A program made the position numbers and the translations under genes. This document shows positions 51,886-60,209 of a DNA stretch of 64,000 bases, piece after piece (position 1 is the stretch's first letter; each line of letters starts with the position of its first letter). The notes beneath the pieces are model-generated. The model did no database searches and was not told the origin of the DNA. It saw nothing but the letters and a program-made list of their open reading frames with translations. Origin of the DNA: Hymenobacter yonginensis. GTDB lineage: Bacteria > Bacteroidota > Bacteroidia > Cytophagales > Hymenobacteraceae. The stretch is taken from positions 124,001-188,000 of the forward strand of contig NZ_CP115396.1 in the NCBI RefSeq assembly GCF_027625995.1, written 5' to 3'.

Positions 51886-52650
51886 ATGCCTGCTTTGTTT
51901 CGCGCGTTCCTGATTCTGCTGCTGCCTCTGCTGGCCGGCTGCTCGTCGCTTTACTTTCCGCCGCCGCCGCAGGTGCCGCTGCTCACCCAGAAGGGCGAGT
52001 GGAGCGCCGGCCTGCACACCAACTTCAGCCAGAACACGGCCGTGCAGGGCGCCTACGCCGTGTCGGATCACCTAGGCGTGATGGCCTCCGCGTCCTTCCT
52101 GCACGCTGATAAGAAGCAGAGCTTCTTCGGCAATAAAAACAACCGCCAGACCGAAGACCACGACTTCGTGGAAGCCGGCCTGGGCTACTTCACCCGCCTG
52201 CGCCAGGACCGCCGGGTGCTGGAAATCTACGGCGGCGTGGGCATCGGGGCCACCAAGTACACCGAGTACAGCCGCGAAACCAACCTGCCCACCGAGCGCC
52301 GCGAGGGCACGCTCCACAAGTACTTCCTGCAGGCCAACTACACGTCCAAGGAAAAGAAAAGCTTCCACGTGCTCGGCCGCGACTGGCCCTTCAACTACGG
52401 CACGGCCATGCGCGCCAGCTACGTGCAAATCACCGATTTCCGCCTCAACGGCGTGGCCCGCGCCCCCGAGTACAACATCTTCTTCGAGCCCATCACCTAC
52501 ACCCGCATCGAGGTGCTGGGCCCGCTGCAGCTGCAGCTCATCAGCGGCAGCAATTTCGGCCTCATCCCCCGCAAATACGTGAAGGCCGCCAACTCCGTGT
52601 TCCAGCTGGGCATTGTGGTGAACGTGGGTGGGCAGAAAGGGGGGAAGTAG
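51886..52650 (+). CDS. Barrel-like lipoprotein, third family member
   Basis: Lipoprotein of 254 aa. The signal MPALFRAFLILLLPLLAGC gives Cys19, then SSLYFPPPPQVPLL. As in the pair at 47648 and 48427, a strand-rich mature chain follows: GEWSAGLHTNFSQN, GAYAVSDHLGVMASASF, FVEAGLGYFTRL, GGVGIGATKYTEYS and VFQLGIVVNVGG. It probably forms an outer membrane barrel. Its last 104 bases are repeated at 53385-53488, the remnant of another copy beyond the inserted gene. Function unknown. Confidence 0.75.
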   Translation: MPALFRAFLILLLPLLAGCSSLYFPPPPQVPLLTQKGEWSAGLHTNFSQNTAVQGAYAVSDHLGVMASASFLHADKKQSFFGNKNNRQTEDHDFVEAGLGYFTRLRQDRRVLEIYGGVGIGATKYTEYSRETNLPTERREGTLHKYFLQANYTSKEKKSFHVLGRDWPFNYGTAMRASYVQITDFRLNGVARAPEYNIFFEPITYTRIEVLGPLQLQLISGSNFGLIPRKYVKAANSVFQLGIVVNVGGQKGGK

Positions 52651-52657
52651 GCCCGAT

Positions 52658-53311
52658 ATGAAAGTAGCGCTGATACCCGCTTTGGAGATTTCGCCGCCCT
52701 CTATAGACTGGCAACTGGTGGGGCCACGCCCAATAGGTCACTTCTGGCAAAACCCGTTTGAGTGGGACAACTACCAAGCACGTGTCTTACAAGAAGCTGG
52801 ACTTGCTGACCACAAGCGGATAATTCAAGGCAGCCATTTTTTAAGCCTCGACAGCTGGAGCTTGTCAGACTTAAAAAGCATCATCAGGTGGCATTTAGGG
52901 CCGGAAGGAAACGATACACCAGCCGCTGATTCCTGCGCCTTGTTTGGTGGTGGCGTGCTTTTCGTTGACGATAATCCCGTGTTGGTACCGCAATGCTGCA
53001 GCACATTAGCCGACTTGCACAGCTGGAGTACGCTATTGGAGCCGCAGTTTCAGTCAGGCTATTTCTGCCTTGAAGGTCATCCTTGTCCGAAGGCTACGCG
53101 CCAGGGGCACATATTGCGTATTACTTGTCACGACGAACACGAAGACTTTAATCAGCCTGCAAAGGCTGCGTTTTCGCTGGAAATAGCGGCACTGGCCACT
53201 GCCGTTTCTGCTGCCGAAGCAGCACTAGCCAGTTTCTGTGAGAAGGTAGATTTGCTGTCTGCTGAGTTTGGCGTGAAAAGGCTCTCAGATCATCTTGTTC
53301 GGGGCAGGTAA
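52658..53311 (+). CDS. Hypothetical protein, possibly inserted between lipoprotein copies
   Basis: Soluble protein of 217 aa that I do not recognise. No signal or membrane segment; it contains several cysteines (PQCCST, FCLEGHPCPK, ITCHDEH) that could bind metal. The start at 52658 is 7 bases after the upstream stop. G+C is visibly lower than in the upstream lipoprotein gene, and a remnant of that gene's 3' end lies beyond its terminator. These facts suggest later insertion. The last helix (AAVSAAEAALASFCEKVD-like) is Ala-rich. Function cannot be inferred. Confidence 0.68.
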   Translation: MKVALIPALEISPPSIDWQLVGPRPIGHFWQNPFEWDNYQARVLQEAGLADHKRIIQGSHFLSLDSWSLSDLKSIIRWHLGPEGNDTPAADSCALFGGGVLFVDDNPVLVPQCCSTLADLHSWSTLLEPQFQSGYFCLEGHPCPKATRQGHILRITCHDEHEDFNQPAKAAFSLEIAALATAVSAAEAALASFCEKVDLLSAEFGVKRLSDHLVRGR

Positions 53312-53313
53312 AC

Positions 53314-53350
53314 CAAAAAAGAGCCCCGACTCGCGCCGGGGCTCTTTTAC
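53314..53350. terminator. Bidirectional intrinsic terminator
   Basis: AAAAGAGCCCCG (53317-53328) pairs with CGGGGCTCTTTT (53337-53348). Confidence 0.9.
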
Positions 53351-53384
53351 AAAAATCAGATAACGAACGATGTCGATCCAGCGA

Positions 53385-53488
53385 GCAGCAATTTCAGCCT
53401 CATCCCCCGCAAATACGTGAAGGCCGCCAACTCCGTGTTCCAGCTGGGCATCGTGGTGAACGTGGGCGGGCAGAGCGGGGGGAAATGA
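53385..53488 (+). pseudogene. Remnant of a lipoprotein paralog (3' end only)
   Basis: These 104 bases align with 52547-52650, the end of the lipoprotein gene at 51886, with fewer than ten mismatches. Read in frame they give SNFSLIPRKYVKAANSVFQL and on to a TGA at 53486-53488. Most differences are silent or conservative (Gly to Ser, Lys to Ser), so the fragment derives from a once functional diverged paralog, not from a recent copying error. The 5' part is absent: upstream is the terminator of the inserted hypothetical gene. Confidence 0.85.
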
Positions 53489-53515
53489 GTGGGCCGCAAA
53501 TACTCAAACGGACGA

Positions 53516-54646
53516 TTAGCGGTTTTCGAAGAATGCACTCAAAGGCCGCTTGAACAAGCCACTCGTCGTGCTCAGGTACACAGTGTCGCCGAGTTGAGCC
53601 AGGTCTGTGAAGTCGGCCCGGTTCAGGCCGTCGTTCTTCAGCTCCCTTACGCGCGGCGTGTTGCCCTGCCAGCGAAGCGTGTATAAGCTGTTGTTATCGA
53701 TACCGTGCGTGATACCCACGATACTGTCGCCGACTGCGTGAAAGGTGCTGAGCACGAAGTAATTGGGAATACCAGTGCGTAGCTGCCAGGTTTGTGCGTC
53801 ATCCGACGAGGTGAACACCCCGTTTTGCCCGGAATTGTTGATGGCGTACAGCACACCCTTGTGCTTGTAGAAGGAAGTAATGGCCGTGTTTGGCGACGTC
53901 AGAACCTGCTGGACCTGGCCGCTTTCACTGATTTTATACAAGCCATACGAAATGACGTTGACCAGAAAATAGTCGTCAACGGCCTCAATGGTATACGGCA
54001 GGGCCTGCGGAAGGGGTATGGTCAGAGTGCGTGAGCTGACGGTCACGGGGCCCGTTGGTACGCCCGACTCTAAGCTTAGGCGGCTCAGCACAAAGTGCAA
54101 GGCCTGGTCGCTGGGCGCTACCGAGTAGCCGACCAGCGAAATGTTGTTCGTGGTAATTGCGCCCAGCGCAAAATAGGGACTCGCCCGATTGTTGACGAAC
54201 CTCATCGCCGTCGGATCGAGGCGGCGCAGGCTGATGTCGGCAGGCAGGTTATCGGGTGGGATGTGGGTAGTCGGGAAGGCCCGCAGAGTAATGTTGTCCT
54301 CGCCAACTGGCTTCAGGTAGAACCGCCCATTCATTGGAATGCGATTGGTGAGGTCATACGGTAACGGCTGGAGTGGCTGCCTGACCGCCGAGTAATAGCC
54401 CGGCCGGTTGGGTTGCGTTGCGCCGGGTAGGGGCATGAGCCGCCCCAGATACCCTAACTGCTGCAGATACAGTGAGGCCTCATCCTGAGTTATCTGAACG
54501 ATGTTCTTCTGGCTGCCGGCAAGCTGCTTCACCTCCGCCCAGCTGTATGCTTTTTCCTGCACCACAACCTTCTCGACTTCTTTGGTGCAGGCAACGGTTG
54601 TCAGCAGGCTGATAGCTGACAAGACTTTCTCAATAGTGATGCGCAT
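53516..54646 (-). CDS. Lipoprotein with propeller-like repeats, hypothetical
   Basis: Lipoprotein of 376 aa, not assigned to a family. The signal ends TVAC (Cys20). A short charged coil (KEVEKVVVQEKAYSWAEVKQ) leads to a strand-rich C-terminal domain with repeated blade-like motifs: NGVFTSSDDAQTWQLRTGIP resembles an Asp-box (S-x-D-x-G-x-T-W) as in sialidase-type propellers, and further blades read LYKISESGQVQQVL and VYLSTTSGLFKRPL. No catalytic residues were found. G+C is lower than in the housekeeping genes. A TAATTTG near 54678 may be a promoter. Confidence 0.72.
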   Translation of the reverse strand: MRITIEKVLSAISLLTTVACTKEVEKVVVQEKAYSWAEVKQLAGSQKNIVQITQDEASLYLQQLGYLGRLMPLPGATQPNRPGYYSAVRQPLQPLPYDLTNRIPMNGRFYLKPVGEDNITLRAFPTTHIPPDNLPADISLRRLDPTAMRFVNNRASPYFALGAITTNNISLVGYSVAPSDQALHFVLSRLSLESGVPTGPVTVSSRTLTIPLPQALPYTIEAVDDYFLVNVISYGLYKISESGQVQQVLTSPNTAITSFYKHKGVLYAINNSGQNGVFTSSDDAQTWQLRTGIPNYFVLSTFHAVGDSIVGITHGIDNNSLYTLRWQGNTPRVRELKNDGLNRADFTDLAQLGDTVYLSTTSGLFKRPLSAFFENR

Positions 54647-54696
54647 AGTGAAGTTTAAGGGGTATACAATCTGCCAAATTAAAGAAACAAATCATC

Positions 54697-54733
54697 AAAA
54701 AAAGAGCCCTGGCTTGTGCCAAGGCTCTTTTTT
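54697..54733. terminator. Intrinsic terminator
   Basis: AAAAAAAGAGCC (54697-54708) pairs with GGCTCTTTTTT (54723-54733). It lies 25 bases after the sucD stop and also upstream of the propeller lipoprotein gene. Confidence 0.88.
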
Positions 54734-54757
54734 ATAAAATCAGCTGTCGGTAATCGA

Positions 54758-55639
54758 CTACTTGCCGCCCAGTACGCGCAGCATGGTGTCGCCGATTTCG
54801 GCAGGCGAATCCACCACGTGGATGCCGCACTCACGCATGATGGCCATTTTGGCAGCCGCTGTGTCGTCGGCACCGCCTACGATGGCACCGGCGTGGCCCA
54901 TGCGGCGACCGGGAGGCGCGGTCTGGCCGGCAATGAAGCCTACTACGGGCTTCTTGTTGCCGGTTTCCTTGATCCAGCGAGCAGCTTCGGCTTCCATGCC
55001 GCCGCCGATTTCGCCGATCATCACGATGCCTTCAGTTTCGGGGTCGTTCATGAGCAGCTCAACCGCTTCTTTGGTGGTGGTGCCGATGATGGGGTCGCCG
55101 CCAATGCCGATGGCCGTGGTCTGGCCCAGGCCGGCTTTGGTGAGCTGGTCAACCGCTTCGTAGGTCAGGGTACCCGACTTGGAAACGATGCCGATTTTGC
55201 CTTTCGTGAAGATGAAGCCGGGCATGATGCCCACTTTGCACTCGCCGGCGGTCATCACGCCGGGGCAGTTCGGCCCGATCATGCGCAGACCTTCGCGGCC
55301 TTTCAGGTATTCCTTCACAGCAATCATGTCCTTGGTCGGGATGCCTTCGGTGATGGTGACAATCACTTTAATGCCCGCGTCGGCCGCTTCCATAATAGCG
55401 TCGGCAGCGAAAGCCGGGGGCACGAAGATGATGCTGGTGTCGGCGCCGGCCTGCTCTACGGCTTCGGCCACGGTGTTGAACACGGGACGGTCGAGGTGCA
55501 TGGTGCCGCCTTTGCCGGGCGTTACGCCGCCTACCACGTTGGTGCCGTACTCAATCATCTGCTGCGCGTGGAACGAGCCTTCAGAGCCGGTAAAGCCCTG
55601 CACAATCACTTTAGAATCCTTGTTTACCAGAACACTCAT
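54758..55639 (-). CDS. sucD: Succinate--CoA ligase subunit alpha
   Basis: TCA-cycle enzyme converting succinyl-CoA to succinate with ADP or GDP phosphorylation, 293 aa. An N-terminal CoA-binding Rossmann domain ([18 protein letters not shown], then VTPGKGG) leads to the ligase domain. His249 in [12 protein letters not shown] is the phosphorylated active-site residue. [11 protein letters not shown] and [11 protein letters not shown] are conserved. sucC is not adjacent, which is common in Bacteroidetes. The promoter box at 55711 fits the ATG at 55639. Confidence 0.98.
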   Translation of the reverse strand: MSVLVNKDSKVIVQGFTGSEGSFHAQQMIEYGTNVVGGVTPGKGGTMHLDRPVFNTVAEAVEQAGADTSIIFVPPAFAADAIMEAADAGIKVIVTITEGIPTKDMIAVKEYLKGREGLRMIGPNCPGVMTAGECKVGIMPGFIFTKGKIGIVSKSGTLTYEAVDQLTKAGLGQTTAIGIGGDPIIGTTTKEAVELLMNDPETEGIVMIGEIGGGMEAEAARWIKETGNKKPVVGFIAGQTAPPGRRMGHAGAIVGGADDTAAAKMAIMRECGIHVVDSPAEIGDTMLRVLGGK

Positions 55640-55710
55640 TAGTAGAGGGAGTTAGAGGAGCTATTCGGTTGAGGGTGGGGTATTGGGTGGCCCATAAGGC
55701 AACCGGTGTG

Positions 55711-55718
55711 CAAAAGTA
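55711..55718 (-). promoter_or_regulatory. Bacteroidetes -7 promoter box for sucD
   Basis: TACTTTTG on the minus strand, exact TAnnTTTG match, 72 bases before the ATG at 55639. Confidence 0.6.
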
Positions 55719-55778
55719 GCCTTTTTTAAGGCCGGGGCAAGGTGGTGGATGGGTGATTTGGCGGAGTGGTGGGGTGGG

Positions 55779-55885
55779 AGTGGTGCCACGAGTTGCCGAA
55801 GGCCTCGTGGTACCACTATCGTGGAACAGGACGCACCAGCAGCAGCAACGATAGTGGTACCACGACAAAAAAGTCGTGGTACCAC
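55779..55885. repeat. Family B nested palindromes
   Basis: Inner arms 55805-55822 and 55848-55865 (TCGTGGTACCACTATCGT) are exact complements. Outer arms GAGTGGTGCCACGAG (55779-55793) and CGTGGTACCACTC (from about 55875) bracket them. The ACCACTATCGT core is shared with 28552-28700. Confidence 0.85.
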
Positions 55886-55952
55886 TCCGGTCCTTGCCAA
55901 CCCACCAACCCACCACTCTACTACTCCACCATCTTGCCCCGCCCGAAATCCG

Positions 55953-55960
55953 TACCTTTG
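55953..55960 (+). promoter_or_regulatory. Bacteroidetes -7 promoter box
   Basis: TACCTTTG, exact TAnnTTTG match, 46 bases before the ATG at 56007. Confidence 0.65.
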
Positions 55961-56006
55961 CCCTCCGCTCTCCCCAAAATTCCCCTCTCACCTCTCACGC
56001 TCACCC

Positions 56007-56984
56007 ATGTACCTGAATAACATCGTTGAGGCCATCGGCAACACGCCGCTGGTGAAGCTCAACCGCGTCGCCGACGGCATCAAAGGCACTGTCCTGGCCA
56101 AGGTGGAATACTTCAACCCCGGCAACTCGGTGAAAGACCGCATGGCCGTGAAAATGGTGGAAGATGCCGAGAAAGCCGGCCTGCTGAAGCCCGGCGGCAC
56201 CATCATCGAAGGCACCAGCGGCAACACCGGCATGGGCCTGGCCCTGGCCGCCATTGCCAAAGGCTACAGCTGCATCTTCGTGATGAGCGACAAGCAAAGC
56301 AAGGAGAAGCAGGACATTCTGCGGGCCGTGGGCGCGCAGGTGGTGGTGTGCCCCGTAGATGTGGCCCCCGAAGATCCGCGCTCCTACTACTCGGTGGCCA
56401 AGCGCCTGAGCGAGGAAACGCCCAACTCGTTCTACCCCAATCAGTACGACAACATGTCGAACTCGGCGGCGCACTACGAGAGCACCGGCCCGGAACTGTG
56501 GAAACAGACCGAAGGCACCATCACGCACCTGGCCTGCGGCGTGGGCACGGGCGGCACCATCTGCGGCACGGCCAAGTACCTGAAGGAGCAGAACCCGGCC
56601 GTAGTGACCATCGGCCTGGATACCTACGGCTCGGTGTTCAAGAAATACAAGGAAACCGGCATCTTCGACGAAAACGAAATCTACCCGTACAAGACGGAAG
56701 GTATCGGCGAGGACATCCTGCCGAAAAACGTGGATTTCGACCTGATTGACCTCTTCATCAAGGTTACCGACCAGGATGCCGCCCTCATGACGCGCCGCCT
56801 GGCCAAGGAAGAAGGCCTGTTTGTGGGCTGGAGCTGCGGCTCGGCCGTGCACGGTGCCCTCGAGTACGCCCGCGAGCATCTGCAAGAAGGCGACACGATG
56901 GTGATTGTGCTGCCCGACCACGGCACGCGCTACCTCGGCAAAATCTACAACGACGACTGGATGCGTGCCCAGGGCTGGCTGTAA
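56007..56984 (+). CDS. PLP-dependent cysteine synthase / cystathionine beta-synthase-like enzyme
   Basis: Fold type II PLP enzyme, 325 aa, cytoplasmic. The PLP lysine is Lys43 (FNPGNSVKDRMA). The substrate loop is EGTSGNTGMGLA (68-79) and the phosphate loop is GVGTGGTICGT. It resembles the catalytic core of cystathionine beta-synthase without CBS domains, and O-acetylserine sulfhydrylases. MSNSAAHYESTGPELWKQT is shared by both groups. The product is cysteine or cystathionine; which cannot be decided here. The divergent sucD shares its upstream region. Confidence 0.93.
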   Translation: MYLNNIVEAIGNTPLVKLNRVADGIKGTVLAKVEYFNPGNSVKDRMAVKMVEDAEKAGLLKPGGTIIEGTSGNTGMGLALAAIAKGYSCIFVMSDKQSKEKQDILRAVGAQVVVCPVDVAPEDPRSYYSVAKRLSEETPNSFYPNQYDNMSNSAAHYESTGPELWKQTEGTITHLACGVGTGGTICGTAKYLKEQNPAVVTIGLDTYGSVFKKYKETGIFDENEIYPYKTEGIGEDILPKNVDFDLIDLFIKVTDQDAALMTRRLAKEEGLFVGWSCGSAVHGALEYAREHLQEGDTMVIVLPDHGTRYLGKIYNDDWMRAQGWL

Positions 56985-57040
56985 GGCTGCTTTGGGGCTG
57001 CATGGCCTGTTTTGTTAGTTCACTTTCCTGATTTCCGGCC

Positions 57041-57451
57041 ATGCCAAAAAAGCTGCGTAGTGTGGTGTTGATTGACGACAACGAAACCACCATTTTCCTG
57101 AACAACCGTCTGCTGACCCGGCTGGAGGTGGCCGACAACGTCCTGACGTTTTCCCGCGCCGAACAAGCGTTTGACGCCCTCTGGGGGACGGAGACGACCG
57201 GCGCTCCTGCCCACGGCGTGCCCGAGCTGGTGTTTGTGGATCTGAAGATGCCCGGCATGGACGGCTTCGAGTTTCTGCAACGCTTCAACGAGCTGCCCGA
57301 ACCCGTGCGCCAGCAAACTGTCCTTACCGTGCTGACCACCTCCATGCACGCCGCCGACACCGCCCGCGTGGCCCAGTACCCCAACATCGAGTACCTCTCG
57401 AAGCCCCTGACGGAAGAAAAGATGAGCAAGCTGCTGCAAAAGCGGTTTTAA
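57041..57451 (+). CDS. Stand-alone response regulator receiver
   Basis: Single-domain CheY-like receiver, 136 aa. Acid pocket Asp12 and Asp13 (LIDDNE), phosphorylation site Asp67 (VFVDLKMPGMDG), Thr100 (LTTSM) and Lys121 (LSKPLT). No output domain, so it must signal by protein contact. No sensor kinase is adjacent. It lies 57 bases after the cysteine synthase-like gene, so it may be cotranscribed. It ends close to a nested palindrome. Confidence 0.95.
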   Translation: MPKKLRSVVLIDDNETTIFLNNRLLTRLEVADNVLTFSRAEQAFDALWGTETTGAPAHGVPELVFVDLKMPGMDGFEFLQRFNELPEPVRQQTVLTVLTTSMHAADTARVAQYPNIEYLSKPLTEEKMSKLLQKRF

Positions 57452-57452
57452 C

Positions 57453-57603
57453 CTCACCCCCTAGCCCCTCTCCTTGAGGAGAGGGGGGGACTAGACTTAG
57501 TAAAAAACAGAAAAGCCCACCGAAATGTCCGGTGGGCTTTTTTTAGGCTAGATTTTTAGAGTTGGTTTGCCCTCTCTTTTGGAGAGGGGGCTAGGGGGCG
57601 AGG
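57453..57603. repeat. Inverted repeat enclosing a terminator (family G)
   Basis: Outer arms CCTCACCCCCTAGCCCCTCTCC (57453-57474) and the near complement at 57581-57603. The hairpin CCTCTCCTTGAGGAGAGG lies in the left half, and an intrinsic terminator (57511-57544) lies at the centre. Related to 4991-5015. The right arm abuts the stop of adenine deaminase. Confidence 0.82.
57511..57544. terminator. Bidirectional intrinsic terminator
   Basis: AAAAGCCCACCG (57511-57522) pairs with CGGTGGGCTTTT (57530-57541), then more T. It sits between the response regulator and the convergent adenine deaminase. Confidence 0.9.
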
Positions 57604-59271
57604 TCACACCACGGCTTCCACAAACCGGAAGGCCTCGCCGTCGAACAGGCCTTTGTCGGATAGCTTGAGGCTGGGAATCACCAGCAGCGCCATAAACGAC
57701 AGCGTCATGAACGGCGCCCCCAGCGGCGAGCCAAGCTCCCGCGACAGCGCGTCGATGGCGGCGTAGTCGGCGGCCACGCGGTAGCCGTCCTGGCCCGACA
57801 TGAGGCCGGCCACGGGCAGCGGCAGCAGCAATTCCTCGCCGTCGGCGCCCACAGCGGCCAGGCCGCCTTTGGCTTCCATCACCAGGTTCACGGCCCGGGC
57901 AATGCTCTCGTCGTCGCAGCCTACGGCCGTGATGTTGTGCGAGTCGTGGCCTACGCTGCTGGCCAGAGCGCCGCGCTTCAGGCCAAAGCCCTGGATGAAG
58001 GCCACGGCCGGCGGCGCGGCGTGGTAGCGGTTCACTACGGTCAGCTTCAGGATGCCTTGCGCCACGTCGGGCACTACTAAGCCGTTTTCCACCCGGGCCG
58101 GCACATCGTGGCGGGCCGTGATGAGCTGACCGTCAAAGCACTCGATAACGCGGATTTCGTTTTTCGTTTCTGGTTGTTCGGGGTTCGGGGCGGGGAGCTG
58201 GAACTCGGCGGCCGCAACGGGGCGGGCGTGGAAGTTGTTGACTTCGCGGCCGGGCACCGAGGCAATGCGGGTCTGGCCGTTTTCGGCCACCAGCTCGCCG
58301 TTGAGGTAGGTCTGGCGCACCTGGAAGTCCGTCAGGTCGTCCACCACGATGAAGTCGGCGGGGTCGCCTTCGCGCAGCAAGCCCACAGGCAGGCGGTAGT
58401 GCTCCACGGGGTTCAGGCAGGCTACGCGCAGCACCTTCAGTACGTCGTGGCCCAGGGCCACGGCTCGCTGCACCAGCTGGTTGATGTGGCCCAGCACCAG
58501 CGTGTCGGGGTGCTTGTCGTCGGAGCAGAACATCAGGTGCTCGTAATGCTCGGGCAGCAGCTCAATCAGGGCGTCGAAGTTGCGGGCCGCCGAGCCCTCC
58601 CGAATTAGAATCTTCATGCCCACGGCCAGCTTGTCGAGAGCTTCTGCGGCGGTGAAGCACTCGTGGTCGGTGCTGATGCCAGCCGAGGCGTACTGGGCGG
58701 CATCGGCCCCGCGCAGGCCGGGCGCGTGGCCGTCCACGGGGCGGTTGTAGCGTTGGGCCAGTTGGATTTTCTCCATCACGCCGGCGTCGCGGCCGAGCAC
58801 GCCGGGCCAGTTCATCATTTCGGCCAGGTAGCCGATTTCGGGGTTCTGAAACAGCTGCTCGATGTCCTGGGCCGTGATTTCGGCGCCGGCCGTTTCAAAC
58901 GGCGTAGCGGGCACGCATGAGGGCGCCCCGAAGCAGAATTTGAACGGCACCTGCCGGCCGCTTTCCAGCATAAACTCCACGCCCGCCACGCCCAGCACGT
59001 TGCCGATTTCGTGCGGGTCGGAGACGGTGGCCACGGTGCCGTGCACCACGGCCAGCCGGGCAAACTCCGCCGGAATCAGCAGGGAGCTTTCCACGTGCAC
59101 GTGGGCATCCACAAAGCCGGGCAGGGCGTAGGGCAGGGCAGGGTCGGGGGCCGGGGCGCCGGTGGGGCTGATGGACCGGATGCGGCCGTCGGCAATGTGC
59201 AGAGTGGCCGGGGCTATGGTATTGGCAAACAGGTCGATGACGTTGGCCGTGAGCTGAAAATCGGCGGGCAT
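57604..59271 (-). CDS. ade: Adenine deaminase
   Basis: Amidohydrolase of 555 aa converting adenine to hypoxanthine and ammonia in purine salvage. Metal ligands His57 and His59 are in PGFVDAHVHVESS. The segment SDPHEIGNVLGVAGVEFML, then CSDDKHPDTLVLGHI, and the C-terminal VGHDSHNITAVGCDDESI and GADGEELLLPLPVAGLMS are hallmarks of the bacterial ADE type. The start at 59271 (MPADFQLTANVIDLF) is chosen over a longer frame covering a promoter-like region. The stop touches a nested palindrome. Confidence 0.97.
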   Translation of the reverse strand: MPADFQLTANVIDLFANTIAPATLHIADGRIRSISPTGAPAPDPALPYALPGFVDAHVHVESSLLIPAEFARLAVVHGTVATVSDPHEIGNVLGVAGVEFMLESGRQVPFKFCFGAPSCVPATPFETAGAEITAQDIEQLFQNPEIGYLAEMMNWPGVLGRDAGVMEKIQLAQRYNRPVDGHAPGLRGADAAQYASAGISTDHECFTAAEALDKLAVGMKILIREGSAARNFDALIELLPEHYEHLMFCSDDKHPDTLVLGHINQLVQRAVALGHDVLKVLRVACLNPVEHYRLPVGLLREGDPADFIVVDDLTDFQVRQTYLNGELVAENGQTRIASVPGREVNNFHARPVAAAEFQLPAPNPEQPETKNEIRVIECFDGQLITARHDVPARVENGLVVPDVAQGILKLTVVNRYHAAPPAVAFIQGFGLKRGALASSVGHDSHNITAVGCDDESIARAVNLVMEAKGGLAAVGADGEELLLPLPVAGLMSGQDGYRVAADYAAIDALSRELGSPLGAPFMTLSFMALLVIPSLKLSDKGLFDGEAFRFVEAVV

Positions 59272-59332
59272 GGGGCAGAATCGAAACGTGGGGAAAGTTG
59301 CAGGTAAGCCAAGGCGAACGGGTAAAGAACCG

Positions 59333-59340
59333 TATATTTG
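59333..59340 (+). promoter_or_regulatory. Bacteroidetes -7 promoter box for the small lipoprotein gene
   Basis: TATATTTG, exact TAnnTTTG match, 17 bases before the GTG at 59357. Confidence 0.68.
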
Positions 59341-59356
59341 CCCAAAATCTGCGCCG

Positions 59357-59515
59357 GTGAGAAAGATTGTGACTTTGCTGATGGCCACCCTCGTGCTGGG
59401 TTCGGGCCTTGCTGCCACGGGCTGCGCGAGTCGCACCCCGCAGCAAAAGAAGACCTCCGCCTTCAAGCGCAAAGCCAAATTTGGCAAGGTGCCCTGCCCC
59501 TGTGACAGCCACTAA
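59357..59515 (+). CDS. Very small lipoprotein with GTG start
   Basis: Predicted lipoprotein of 52 aa, starting with GTG. The N-terminus (M)RKIVTLLMATLVLGSGLAA leads to the lipobox ATGC (Cys24). The mature 29 residues are basic, then end KVPCPCDSH. The CPC pair may bind metal or heme (inference). The promoter box at 59333 fits the GTG start and rules against earlier in-frame codons. No family known to me. It is followed at 2 bases by the next gene, so it may lead an operon toward cmk. Confidence 0.7.
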   Translation: MRKIVTLLMATLVLGSGLAATGCASRTPQQKKTSAFKRKAKFGKVPCPCDSH

Positions 59516-59517
59516 CC

Positions 59518-60204
59518 ATGGCTTGCCAACCACTCTCCCTCATGCACACGAATTATCGTTGGTCGGTAGCTATTCTTGTATTGCTACTTAGTGGGCTAAA
59601 TATGGCGGCAGTTCCCTGCCAGGGCCAGTTTATTCCGATAACTCCACTGCTTGGCGCTGCTAACATGGCGCGCCGGGGTACTAATCCTTACTTCGAAAGA
59701 GGAAATTACCAGCTCGCTGATGGCACCTGGCAGCGCGCCAGACTGCTACTCGAACAGGACCGCCTGATTGTGATGTCAGTCGATAAGAAAGACGATAGTC
59801 GCCAGGAGTTTCCTGCTGAGCAGGTTCGATTGTATACCGTCGATACGGATACGTTTCGTGTGGTTCAGGCCATTGTGCTACCAAAAGACGTTGGGACAGT
59901 TCCGGCGGGTTTCGTTCGGCAGCTTTATCGGGGCGGCGGGTTTTTTCTGGGAGACTATATGTATTTCCGCAGTAATACCATGGTAGCGCACCAGTACACT
60001 GTCCTGCAGCCTGCTGGTATGCAGCCGGTGGTATTGCCAACTAGGCTGCAGGAGTTTCGGAAAGTGATGCTTACCTACGTCGGCGACCATCCGCTATTAG
60101 CCAAACAGCTAGCCAAAGGCACATTGGGGCCAGCGGATACCAAGGCTATATTAGAGTCATATGTTCGCTGGCAGCAAAACAAGGTCGCCGCACCCAGCCA
60201 ATAG
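59518..60204 (+). CDS. Exported hypothetical protein
   Basis: Protein of 228 aa with an N-terminal hydrophobic signal (VAILVLLLSGLNMAAVPCQG); an alternative start Met9 (59542) would shorten the n-region. Not recognised. The mature part has a strand-rich core, YQLADGTWQRARLLLEQDRL and FPAEQVRLYTVDTDTFRVVQ, then YRGGGFFLGDYMYFRS. The pattern recalls small exported proteins seen downstream of Bacteroidetes stress genes. G+C is lower than in neighbouring housekeeping genes. Confidence 0.7.
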   Translation: MACQPLSLMHTNYRWSVAILVLLLSGLNMAAVPCQGQFIPITPLLGAANMARRGTNPYFERGNYQLADGTWQRARLLLEQDRLIVMSVDKKDDSRQEFPAEQVRLYTVDTDTFRVVQAIVLPKDVGTVPAGFVRQLYRGGGFFLGDYMYFRSNTMVAHQYTVLQPAGMQPVVLPTRLQEFRKVMLTYVGDHPLLAKQLAKGTLGPADTKAILESYVRWQQNKVAAPSQ

Positions 60205-60209
60205 TACTC

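Larger units (their letters stand above)
55640..56006. other. Divergent intergenic region (367 bp) between sucD and the cysteine synthase-like gene
   Basis: It holds the sucD promoter box (55711-55718), a family B palindrome cluster (55779-55885) and the plus-strand promoter box (55953-55960). No gene is supported. Confidence 0.65.

Noticed and set aside
53516-54646. Sialidase assignment for the propeller lipoprotein
   Set aside because: Only one Asp-box-like motif is convincing, and no arginine triad or catalytic Tyr/Glu pair was identified.
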